Source of the DNA: Welwitschia mirabilis | Lineage: Eukaryota > Gnetophyta > Gnetopsida > Welwitschiales | Reading direction: 5' to 3' | DNA length: 64,000 bases | Assembly (NCBI GenBank): GCA_051453625.1 | Contig: JBOZIK010000001.1 | Coordinates: 128,649,422-128,713,421 of the forward strand | Shown here: positions 12,546 through 22,320 of the stretch, piece by piece | How positions within the stretch are numbered: position 1 is the stretch's first letter | Layout: every line of letters starts with the position of its first letter | Position numbers and translations under genes: made by a program | The notes under the pieces: model-generated | Told to the model about the DNA's origin: nothing | What the model saw: only the letters and a program-made list of their open reading frames with translations | Database searches by the model: none

Positions 12546-12943
12546 CTAAGAAATAAAAAGTTTACAATTAGTGTTTTTGATGTAGTTGAGAGTTGAGAAA
12601 GACTAAGTAATGAATGAAATGTAGAAAGTAAAATCAAACTAAATTTATTTCTTTAACATTATTCTCTTGAAGAAAAAGGGCTAACATTACATGAGCCTAT
12701 ACTTTATGCTGATTCACTTGAGATTAAAAACTCAAAAATATTACCTAAGAAATAAAAATTTACAATTAGAGTTTTTGATGTAGTTGAAAAAGACCTAAGT
12801 GATGAATGGAATGTAGAAAGTAAAATAAAACCAAATTTATTTCTTTAACATTGTTCCATTAAAAAAAAAGGCTAACATTACATAAGCCTATACTTTATGC
12901 TGATCCACTTGATATTAAAAACTCAGAAATATTTAATACATAC
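12546..12943 (+). repeat. Tandem duplication of 199 bp inside pol of element B
   Basis: Two head-to-tail copies: 12,546-12,744 and 12,745 to about 12,943. Each begins CTAAGAAATAAAAA and includes TTTTTGATGTAGTTGA, GAATGTAGAAAGTAAAAT and CATTACATRAGCCTATAC. They read as the same protease-RT linker peptide (FDVVE...NVESKI.PNLFL). Small indels and substitutions separate the copies, so the duplication is not recent. Element A shows no sign of two copies. Confidence 0.9.
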
Positions 12944-13059
12944 AATTTTGGGCATGACTTTTTATATCAGAATCAAGAAGAAATGAAATTCTTAAATTGC
13001 AAGAAAGTCTAACTGTTAAATAAAAACTCACACCTTGAGGGAGATTATCTACTATATGA

Positions 13060-13264
13060 GCTAGAGACTAAAAATCTTAGTTTGAATTTGAATCTGAAAA
13101 ATCTTCCTAATGGACTGAAGTATATTTGTCTTTATAATAATTAAAACAAAACTCTCATAATCAATAAAAATTTCTTCCTTGAACAACAGTCAACATTAAT
13201 CTTCCTTTTAACTTTTAAAATTCATGTGCTTATGTGGTCTCATAGAGATTTATTTGCTATTTTT
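13060..13264 (+). pseudogene. Protease-RT linker and first RT residues of element B
   Basis: Reads LNLNLKNLPNGLKYICLYNN, then TLIINKNFFLEQQSTLIFLL and FKIHVLMWSHRDL. This corresponds to the conserved block that leads into RT in Athila-type pol (LKNLP..LKYVFL..., PVIIS..LS..QE, L..HKKALGW...D). It stops abruptly after MWSHRDL, where the RT palm should begin. The sequence that follows resembles the far end of pol, so this is the left side of an internal deletion. Confidence 0.75.
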
Positions 13265-13540
13265 CTTTTCCTCCAATTGATTCTACTCAAAAGTAATTAT
13301 ATACCTTTTATGTTTTATCAATTGGTGAATATCTGGTTTGGGACTTATTTCTCCAAGAGAATGCAATATCCTGAGATCATCAAAACAAATCCTTTTTTTT
13401 CCTTCCTTTTCAATAAAAGTATTGAATAGATTTTTAGGATTTGAATAAAATTTACTTGCTTTGGTGTTTTCTTTTTTGCTCTTATATTTTTATTATTTTA
13501 CTTTTGTTTTTAATTAATAAAATAATCTATGGTAGGTCTC

Positions 13541-13640
13541 TACCTTTTTGAGAAAGTACATTCTAATGGCTCTGTTGAGATTTTTGACTTAACCACTAAA
13601 GAAATACAGAAATTTAAAGGATAAAGATTGAAGATATAAG
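13541..13640 (+). pseudogene. Integrase C-terminal remnant of element B after internal deletion
   Basis: Reads YLFEKVHSNGSVEIFDLTTK then EIQKFKG.RLK, the last segment of Athila/Tat integrase (FP.G.VEI.D.....FKVNG.RLK). Colinear with 1,860-1,735 of element A. Only about 275 bp separates it from the start of RT, against more than 2 kb in A, so RT, RNase H and nearly all of integrase have been removed. B therefore could only have moved by borrowing enzymes, if the deletion came before its insertion. Confidence 0.82.
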
Positions 13641-15170
13641 AAACCTTCTAAATTTTCTCTTAGCTTTTTCCTTTGAAGGCTATTATGATGTCACTTGATC
13701 ATCTTTCAAACATGGCTTATGTATTTATTTCCATGACTAGTCTTTGACTTGGACATTTTACAGTGGTAGGATTAGATTCACCCAATCTTTAGACATTCAC
13801 ATGTTTATAAACTTCAATTTAAAAGAACATGCTTTATTTTTGGTTTTTTTTTAATGATGAAAAGGTCTTAGATTGTTAAAGGATGTTATTTTTTATCTTT
13901 ATCTTATGACTTTACCTTTGTCTTTTAAAGTGTCTGGTCATGTGGAATGTTTCATTTGTGCACGAAAAAAAAAAATTAATAAGACCATGATGTTTTATAT
14001 TTGAGATAGCTCAAAAACATGGTTATTATGATATCCTACCGCAAGTACACTGAGGCAAATTTTCCCAAGAGAAGCCTTTAGTAGTGTAATATGGTACTAG
14101 TGATCATGCTTCATGGGCTCTTCCTTTTCTGACTTTGGTTGCACTCCCCTCATCATGGATAATTAAATTATAAAATAATAAAAATGTGTAGGTTATGAGA
14201 TGAGTGGTGTTCAGGCATTGCTTATTTTCTAGACTCTTTGTCTTTCCACATGATCATTTCATTTCTTAAGATTCAGGTGTTTATTTTGAGATGTGAGCAG
14301 GTGAGTTCATTATTTAATAACTCTTTAGTTTTATCATTTATTATTTAAAGCATTTTATTTTTAGCATCATCATAACCACTACCTGAATGGAATTTTTTAT
14401 ACGTCAAGTCATGCATTTTAAAATCAAGTGATGTTATGATTTCTTTCACAAAAGTCTATTAGGTTAAAATTTCTGGCAGGTAGGCTATCTTATTTATGTT
14501 GCCTTATATCCATTCTTTTTGTTTTATTTTGTTGTTTTGTTATTGTTTCAAAGTCATTTCCATATTTTCTTATCATTTTAGGACCTTAACATTTAATGTT
14601 TTTATTATTCAGTTTTCAATAAAGTGTTGATTTCTAGCTTAAATAAATCTTCTTAATAATTTTTTGATGTTTATTTTCAGTCTTTGGAGTTGTAAATGTT
14701 GCTCTTAATCATTTTTGTGATGAAACATTTATTGGGCATTCATGGATTTGCCTCATCCTACTTAGCACATTTTCATATCTATTTTTCAAATTTGATATTT
14801 CTATACTCATCTTTGCACTTAATTTTGAAAGTTGTCCAAATTCAAAAACATCTATTGTCTACCTTCTCACTTTAGTCTACTTTCTTTGCTCTATTAGCCA
14901 ATACAGGATGTATTATTTTTCTTAGTGGAGGGGCAGAACCCATTTTCATGGCTCATTTTCATAAAACTTTTAAGATATTTTAGAGTTTTCATGAGATAAT
15001 TTTTAAATTTTCACTCCATACACGTGATTCATTATGTGTTATTTTGCTATATTATGTGTTTAATATTATTTATGAGCTTATTTTATAATGTCTAGATTGA
15101 TTTTTTTTAAGATAATTTGGCTCACATTTATATTTGTTCGCCTAGTTTTTGTCAAAGACTAATAAAGAAT
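13641..15170 (+). other. 3' untranslated region of element B
   Basis: About 1.5 kb between the integrase end and the polypurine tract, typical of the long 3' spacer of Athila-type elements, which sometimes carries an env-like frame. I see no long open frame or membrane-protein pattern. Colinear in reverse with 1,734-1. The CAGAACCCATTTTCATGG segment near 14,935 lies about 250 bp from the LTR. Confidence 0.7.
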
Positions 15171-15183
15171 AAGTGGGAGGCTA
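15171..15183 (+). promoter_or_regulatory. Polypurine tract of element B
   Basis: AAGTGGGAGGCTA directly before the 3' LTR start at 15,184. Primes plus-strand DNA synthesis in LTR elements. The identification rests on position and on purine content in an AT-rich setting. Confidence 0.7.
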
Positions 15184-15838
15184 TGATGTGCTGCTAAATT
15201 ATGTGTATTTAATAGGGTTTTATGAATTATTTTACAAGACATTTACATAGATTTAGATGTAATTTTGAGGATTATGGAGAATTAATAGAATATCTCATAA
15301 ATATGCAATTCTTGGCATGATTAGAGGCATTTAAGACACATTCTTATGCATATATCTTTGGAGGAAAATCACTGACATAAAAGGAAGATTCCTCTCAAGT
15401 GAAAAAGACAAAAAGAACTATCATCCCCTCTATCATCTCCATAACATCTAGGATGATAGCACTATAAATGTCATATAAGAATGCTGACATGAACTAAAGG
15501 TACTACTACTAAGTCATCCTTTCTAAAGGATTGTCATATACTCATGTCACCTGGATGATAGTTAGGATGATAGTTATAACTGTCAGCTGACCTTTGTCCA
15601 TTTTGTCCATTTATTTCTTATAATTGAGCATGTTTTACAGCACCTTTTATGTGTTGGTTTTGCTCTATAATCCTATAAATAAGACCCCCCCCCCTTCAAC
15701 TCTCCTCTTCATCTTGATGCATCAGAAATTCTTGTGATAGGAGATTAAAGGATGGAAGATTCATCTCGAGAGTTGTATAAAGACGTTCCCTTGGTAAAGG
15801 GCTATGCATCCTCCATTGAGGCTCAGCTATTTTGTAAC
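15184..15838 (+). repeat. 3' LTR of element B, first part
   Basis: Matches 8,776-9,424 of the 5' LTR in order, including TATA (15,674), the CTTGTGATAGGAGATTAAAG block and GGGCTATGCATCCTCCATTG. It is cut after ...CAGCTATTTTGTAAC, where the 5' LTR continues ...TTATAACCCATATGC. GTAAC followed by TG marks insertion of LTR E. The rest of the 3' LTR resumes at 18,429. Confidence 0.85.
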
Positions 15839-15883
15839 TGTTGTGATGCTAATTTGTAAGATTTTGATAGTGTATTTTGAGTG

Positions 15884-16488
15884 NNNNNNNNNNNNNNNNN
15901 NNNNNNNNNNNNNNNNNNNNNNNNNNNNNNNNNNNNNNNNNNNNNNNNNNNNNNNNNNNNNNNNNNNNNNNNNNNNNNNNNNNNNNNNNNNNNNNNNNNN
16001 NNNNNNNNNNNNNNNNNNNNNNNNNNNNNNNNNNNNNNNNNNNNNNNNNNNNNNNNNNNNNNNNNNNNNNNNNNNNNNNNNNNNNNNNNNNNNNNNNNNN
16101 NNNNNNNNNNNNNNNNNNNNNNNNNNNNNNNNNNNNNNNNNNNNNNNNNNNNNNNNNNNNNNNNNNNNNNNNNNNNNNNNNNNNNNNNNNNNNNNNNNNN
16201 NNNNNNNNNNNNNNNNNNNNNNNNNNNNNNNNNNNNNNNNNNNNNNNNNNNNNNNNNNNNNNNNNNNNNNNNNNNNNNNNNNNNNNNNNNNNNNNNNNNN
16301 NNNNNNNNNNNNNNNNNNNNNNNNNNNNNNNNNNNNNNNNNNNNNNNNNNNNNNNNNNNNNNNNNNNNNNNNNNNNNNNNNNNNNNNNNNNNNNNNNNNN
16401 NNNNNNNNNNNNNNNNNNNNNNNNNNNNNNNNNNNNNNNNNNNNNNNNNNNNNNNNNNNNNNNNNNNNNNNNNNNNNNNNNNNNNNNN
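15884..16488. other. Assembly gap, 605 N, with identical flanks
   Basis: Unknown bases. The 50 bases before the gap (15,834-15,883) are identical to the 50 bases after it (16,489-16,538), including the five host bases GTAAC before the LTR start. The two sides therefore represent the same locus, and the gap is probably an unmerged contig overlap rather than missing sequence. Confidence 0.85.
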
Positions 16489-16493
16489 GTAAC

Positions 16494-17757
16494 TGTTGTG
16501 ATGCTAATTTGTAAGATTTTGATAGTGTATTTTGAGTGATTTTGTAGGAAATTTACATAGGTTTGGATGCAATACTGATAATTATGAATATCTGATAGGA
16601 TGATCAATGAAACATGCGATTCTTAGCATATTTGGAGATGAGGCTTATTCGAACATTACATACTTGGAAGAAGGAGTCATCATGAAAAAGTCCGACTTAT
16701 CTTCGAGATTAGAGATAACAAAGTCTGTCATTTCCTCTATCATCCCTATGACAGGTAAGATGATAGAANNNNNNNNNNATGGATAAAAGCTACAGGCTGA
16801 CAACAATGCATAAAGTTGATAAAGTACTTTTTAATGTAGGGTAACATCCCCTCTGTTGTCCCCATGATAGTTAGGATGATAGTTGTTTTTCTATAGTTGG
16901 AAAGCATTATCTTTGTAATGAGGTCAACTGACCCATTTTGGCTATTAGGGTTTCTTTTATGACTTCTAGGATTGAGTTTCTAGAACCTCAATGTAAAACT
17001 ATAAATACTCTTCCCCTCCTTCATTTTTGTTTCCCTCTTTTATGTTAAATATGCTTGTGATGGAAGATTGAAGGACAAGAGGTCCATCCAGTAGCTATAG
17101 AAAGGAGTTTTCGTGGTGTTAGACTGAGTTTCTTCCATTGAGGTGCTACTATTTCATTATAAGTGAATGTAAAGTCCTTAAATTAATTTAATTACTTTTT
17201 GAATCAATACAATTGCTATTTTCATTTTAATTCTGTGTATGTCCCTTATGGTTTACATTGATCATAGTCTACAGAGACAATTATGTGATTTATCTAGATC
17301 ATAAGGGCAACCTTTATCAAGGTTAATCTTGTTTAGTATTAGACTTACATTACTATTCCATTCCATTTCATATTGATTCTATACTCTACTTGGAAGATCT
17401 CATAATTCATGTTGATTAAGAAAAAGTTGAGTATTATTCTTAACTGATATGAATTATAGAGAAGCTAGTTCTTGTGATAGAAGAATTAGAAACCAATAGA
17501 ATTCATCTTAATTCCATTTTCATTTCATTTCCATTCACTTGCATTGCATTTACTTTATTATTTACTTTCAGTTTTCATAAGATAGAAAAACCAAAAATAT
17601 CTTGGAAATCAATTCTCTAACTCTTAGCCTAGTGCCTTTGTTGGGAATACGACATTTGGATGAACTTCCATTTATACTAGTGTGTGTTTTCTACAAGTTA
17701 TTTGATTTACAAGTTTACCTAAAGGACTTCAGGATTACATAAATTCACACTGCAACA
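16494..17757 (+). repeat. LTR E (Athila-type) inserted in the 3' LTR of element B
   Basis: About 1.26 kb, starting TGTTGTGATGCTAATTTG and ending CACACTGCAACA, with TATA at 17,000-17,007 and palindromic modules at about 16,727-16,768 and 16,845-16,885. Closest visible relative is the 5' LTR of A (7,547-8,747). A 10-N gap sits at 16,769-16,778. It is preceded by GTAAC, probably one copy of a target duplication, but no matching GTAAC follows at 17,758. Next to it is an inverted LTR fragment instead, so this is not a simple solo LTR. Confidence 0.8.
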
Positions 17758-18163
17758 CATAGAAAATAGCTATCATCCTAACTATTGTGGGGATAACATA
17801 GGATATGTTACTCTACATCAAAAGATACTCCATCAACTTTAGGCCTCAATGTCAACCCTGAAGCCTCTGTCCATGTCAATAGTATTGTTGTCCTATCTAT
17901 CATAAGGATGACATAGGAGATGATAGGCTTTTACATCTTCAATTTCAAAATGGAATCAATCTTCTGCATGATAAATCTTTCTTTCAAAATATAAAGTATC
18001 AGAATAAGCCTGAGATCCCTCCAAATATGCTAAGAATTATATGTTTTAAGTATCATCCTATCAGTTTTCCATAATTATCAATATTGCATCCAAACCTGAA
18101 TAATGTCTTACAAAAGTACCCAAACTACACCATCAAATTTCTATAAATTGGCATTACAACACT
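17758..18163 (-). repeat. Inverted fragment of an Athila-type LTR (U3 end)
   Basis: Read on the minus strand from 18,163 it begins TGTTGTAATGCCAATTT and continues with GGTTTGGATGCAATATTG and the palindromic module (17,886-17,925 and 17,768-17,800). It aligns with the first 400 bp or so of LTR E and of the 5' LTR of A. It abuts the 3' end of LTR E directly, tail against interior, forming an inverted LTR junction. Confidence 0.8.
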
Positions 18164-18328
18164 TGCTAATGTATGCTCTATAGCTCTCTTAAACATGGCT
18201 CTATAATTTATCAAGCTAAAAACATCTTTTTATAAGTATATATATTCAAATTAATAGTGAAATCCATTTTTATTTAATTTGAGGTATTAACTTATATCTA
18301 ATTATAACTAGAAAATTCATATTAAAAA
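18164..18328. other. Short unassigned stretch before a gap
   Basis: AT-rich with no recognised motif, followed by a 100-N gap at 18,329-18,428 that hides the far end of the insertion into element B and about 200 bp of its 3' LTR. Confidence 0.5.
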
Positions 18329-18428
18329 NNNNNNNNNNNNNNNNNNNNNNNNNNNNNNNNNNNNNNNNNNNNNNNNNNNNNNNNNNNNNNNNNNNNNNNN
18401 NNNNNNNNNNNNNNNNNNNNNNNNNNNN

Positions 18429-18643
18429 TGCATCTTTATTTTTTACATTTTTCTTAAAATTCGGTAATGATATTCTTTTTAAAAATCAATCTTAATTCTT
18501 CTCTCATAAGTCTTCAAAGGATTACGACATTTGGGTCAACTCCCATCTATATTAGTATGTTGTATTGTGTAAGATATCTATTTTATTTATGAATGACAGG
18601 GTCTTTTTGAGCTTAATCATTTGTACAAATATACATCGCAATA
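18429..18643 (+). repeat. 3' LTR of element B, second part
   Basis: Matches 9,636-9,850 of the 5' LTR: TGCATCTTTATTTT, then TCTATATTAGTATGTTGT and the end CATCGCAATA. Followed by CTTGT, the right copy of the target duplication (left copy CTTAT at 8,771-8,775). Confidence 0.85.
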
Positions 18644-18648
18644 CTTGT

Positions 18649-19844
18649 AAAATAAAAAATAATATCTCATAAGAGTGAGCATTGATCTACTTCTATCTTC
18701 TTAAAAAATTATAAATATAGTAAGCTAAAATAGATTATAACACACTTATGACACTGTTATATGTTCCAACACAACCAATCCATAATAGCTAGATAACAAT
18801 CATTAGTACAAATAAAAATCCAACCTTACATGTGCCATAATGCTATAGTAAAAATAAGCCCACTAGAATCATGCATACTATAGTAATAATATAATCCATA
18901 TTAACAATCATAATATAATAGCTACTCAATAGAAGTTCCAAACTCTTCTTCTATAAAAAAGTAAGGTGCATCAAATTTACCTTTAAAGTTTTAAAATCAG
19001 AATTTAATATAAGATATAAATTGAAAATTCATAAATTAGTAAGTACATGTTTAACTAGGAGCTACAAGATTTCATGATAAATAGGTTTTAAAAAATTTCA
19101 TCTAAAATGGAAATTTTATTTTAGCATGTGTTCTTAGTTAATATAAAATTAATGTCATAACTAAGTACATCATTAAGTATACAAGAATATTTTAAGTAGA
19201 ATAGTAGTTCAAAAGCATAATAAGATTGATAAGTTTCCATAATTTTAAAACTTATTTTGAATATAAAATAACTATAAATTTTTATTAAGATAGTTTTATG
19301 GATTTGGTTTACAGGGGATAATTTTCAATAATTTTCACTAAAGTATGGGTTGTCTAAGGAATAGATACTCACAAAATATCTTATAATGCTCTTATTTCTT
19401 ATTATATGAAGAAATATTTCTAGGTTAGTTTAATTGTTGATGTGAATAAAAATGTTAAAGGATGTTAGAAAAGTTAATGTCCTAACCTAGGAAAGTCTAC
19501 CTTGTTTCAATAGTTCTATGGGCTATTCTTTTTTATCTCTATCAAATGCATAAGACCATAAGAAGTGTTTTATCTATTCTAGAAAAAATGAAACATATCT
19601 TACTATGGTCTTCATCACTCAACCACCTCTATCTTAGTCTTACTTAAAAGAATATTTGTTATCCTTAATCCATCAATGGTTGGAGCTTAAACTTTTAAAA
19701 GATCTTAATACTATTAGGTAACTTGCTTAATAGATTGAGAATGGATCCAATTCATTAATAAAATTTATTAAGGACAAATATTTCTATGATGTTGTATCTT
19801 ATCATCTGACTCTTGTATTATTAATTTCCATCACTCCTAACTTA
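18649..19844. other. AT-rich interval without recognised features
   Basis: About 1.2 kb between element B and the Tekay-like LTR D2. No long frame, tandem repeat or LTR match to the rest of the window was seen. Probably an older, unrecognisable repeat. Confidence 0.5.
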
Positions 19845-20018
19845 GTAATTATTACATCTTACATTTTGTAAATCTTTAATTACTTAAATGTTAGATACTT
19901 TAATCTCTTATATAATTATATAATGATTTTGTATTTACTTTATAATATGAATCCTTTTTTTAATCAAAGGTATTTTGATAAATATTTGTAATTCTTTATA
20001 TATACACAACATTTATTC
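19845..20018 (+). repeat. Tekay-like LTR D2, piece 1 (start)
   Basis: TTACATTTTGTAAATCTTTAATTA near 19,855-19,885 matches the first bases of the LTR of element D read on its minus strand (from 50,091: CACATTTTGTAATCTTTAAT). It is broken at 20,018 by a LINE; the match resumes at 25,439 (AATGCTAAAGATGTATG against ATGCTAAAGATATATT in D). The exact first base is uncertain by about five positions. Confidence 0.6.
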
Positions 20019-20259
20019 AAACTGGGAGTTCGTTGTATGACTGGTCGATTACGACCATAGCGAGCTGAAGTCAAAACCCTCATAGTAAATCATAACCCTC
20101 CTCCACGGTAGAGTGTGCGGCGTAAGCTCGGCCTATTGCAAGCTTGCACCACTTCCCTCTAGCATTCAGCTATTGGAAAGAGCGGCTTCAGACGGAACCA
20201 TCGACAAAAGAAGGGACATTAAATGCTCCAAATAAACCAAGCTCTTAGGCTGATATCAT
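20019..20259 (+). mobile_element. LINE 1: 5' untranslated region
   Basis: Base composition changes sharply here: GC rises and CpG becomes frequent. A small hairpin GGTCGATTACGACC lies at 20,043-20,056. Taken as the 5' end of an L1-type LINE because ORF1 follows. The precise 5' boundary is judged from composition only. Confidence 0.55.
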
Positions 20260-21545
20260 GATGAAAAATAGGAATGTCGATGCAGAATTTCACCTAAACT
20301 TTTTTCCGCAGCAGTTCGCCTCAACTAAAGTGAGCATAGAAGAGCAAGACTGAAATGAAGGAGCAGCGCAATGGGAGAATTCATTGGTTGATTTTGTCTA
20401 TGAGATGAAACCCCATTTTCAAAGGATGCAGGCTTATGTGAGAAATCACTGGGGTAGGGAGGATATCATTTCAATCTCGTAAATCGACCGAGGTATGATC
20501 ATTTATAAGTTATCCTCTCATGAGTGCATGCAATTTGTGCTGGATTCAGGACCATGGCCTTTTGATAACAAGCCTTTAATACTAAAACCATGGAACCTAG
20601 CAGCATGCTGAAAATAGATAAAATAATTAGGTTTCCAATATGGGTCAAGCTACCATGGCTGAACCTTCATCTCGAGTCTGAGAGGGTACTCTCAAAAATT
20701 ATAAGTATTATAGGAAGGCCAATTTATACAGAGGCAGTCATGGCCACTCAAACAAGGCTGGGGTTCACTAGAGTTTGCATCAAGATTTTCCCTGAGTTTG
20801 AGCTCCCAACATTCATAAATTTGAAAGGCCCTGGAGGAGCAACGTTACAACAGAAATTAGAGTATGAGGGGATGCTGAGCAAATGCACCCACTGCATCTA
20901 TTTCGGACATACCACAGAGAACTGTCCTAGAAAGAAAAGGTCACTGCAGATTTAGAAGCCGATATAGCCAAACCCTAATCGCGTGCAATTGAGTGATGTA
21001 CTAGTGCAAAGCGGTCAACAGTGTGACGCCCAAAACCCGCCCCCTATTTCAACTGGCAACTCAAACCTATCAGTAGAGGGAGAATCACAAACTTGCTAAA
21101 CTATCCATCCAGTTATTCTAGTGTTGGCATTAAGTTCCTCACACTTGAGTGCATGTAAAGGAAAGGAGGCTTTTACTACTACCATATTGCTATTAATCCC
21201 ATCGAGGTAGGAGGACTTGCAAAGACAGCAGATCTGTAATAGCGGAAGTTCGTCCGTTAGGTCAAGAAACTCTCTAGAGTCACTACGCAAAAGCCCTTTT
21301 GAGGATAGAGAAAGTGTAATGGACAAGTTTCATTACAGTTTGGTGGCAGATCTATCAGGCGCCTCCAAGCCCATAAACCTCTAAGTATAATCAAAAATCA
21401 GACCTTAACCCACCAATTATTTAGGTTAGTCATCTATCGAGCCAGTTGCTATTCTTAGTTCCATTGAAAGTCTATGTATTGATTTAGGCACTTTAGATGC
21501 CACTCCAATTTGGAAAAATAGAGAAGGTTTTACATCTGCTTCAAA
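20260..21545 (+). pseudogene. LINE 1 ORF1: gag-like protein with DUF4283 and CCHC knuckle
   Basis: RNA-binding protein of a plant L1 element. About 20,395-20,590 reads DFVYEMKPHFQRMQAYVRNH, MIIYKLSSHECMQFVLDSGP and WPFDNKPLILKPW, a typical DUF4283 core. A frameshift near 20,590 moves the reading into a 121-codon open stretch (20,590-20,955) with FPIWVKLPWLNLHLESERVL and the zinc knuckle CTHCIYFGHTTENC (C-x2-C-x4-H-x4-C intact), then PRKKR. The remainder to 21,545 is hydrophilic and poorly conserved, as usual for these proteins. Only a few stops are seen, far fewer than in the gypsy elements nearby. Confidence 0.85.
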
Positions 21546-21599
21546 TTAACGTAAATCAAAAAGGGATAAAGGAAAGGGGGGCCCTGATCACTCAAAATC

Positions 21600-22320
21600 T
21601 AATTTATAAAACTTGCTAATTGGAACATCAGAGGGCTAAATGCCCCTAAAAAATAATAGGAAGTTCGATAGTTTATTTTGAAGTAAAGAGTGAGTGTTAT
21701 TGCATTACTAGAAACTAAGGTACAGCTGAGTAAAGTAGATTTTATTGCTGAAAAATGTATTCCAAGCATCTCATGGACCTATGCTCATAATTTCTCAAAC
21801 TCGTCAAATGGCAGAATTTTAATAATGTGGAATCCAAACGAAGTCACTATGGTAGTGAAACAAACAAATTTGCAGTTTATCCACTGTCAAATGTCGTTTA
21901 AAGAAATCAGTATGAAAATCACTTTTATTTATGCGTTTAACTCCCCTAAAGATAGATAACCCCTATGACAGGAGATCTCCAATCTCAATAAGAAAATTTC
22001 TTCCCCTTGAGCAGTAGTAGGAGATTTTAACTGTCTAGCTAGCCTAGAGAAAAAATGGAATGGATCCACGATAATCTTAAAGAGCTTCAGAATCTTTTCG
22101 CCGCTACCCACCTATCAGATGTAAAGCATGTAGGCCTTCTATTCACCTAGTCTGATAAGCAACAAATCCCCAAAAGAAGCTATTGTAAGCTTGATAGAGC
22201 ATTAGTCAATAGCTTTTGGATGCAGTCTTTTCCCCTCTCCTATGCTGATTTCCAAGGCTATGGCCTCTCTGATAACACCCCAGTAGTCTTGAACGTTGCA
22301 GAGGAGACCAAACCTAAAAC
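21600..22320 (+). pseudogene. LINE 1 ORF2: apurinic-type endonuclease domain
   Basis: Nicks the target DNA to prime reverse transcription. Motifs in order: ANWNIRGLNAPKK (about 21,613), VIALLETKVQ with the catalytic Glu (21,690-21,722), ITFIYAFNSPKDR (about 21,920), VGDFNC (about 22,018) and GLSDNT (about 22,264), where the usual SDH reads SDN. A run of stops and frame changes shows inactivity; the domain is otherwise easy to read. It leads into an ORF2 linker (22,320-22,900) with ESVLAIQNQL-type helical sequence. Confidence 0.85.

Noticed and set aside
15804-16607. Long open frames on both strands across 15,884-16,488
   Set aside because: They consist of N translated as X; the real flanks are LTR sequence.
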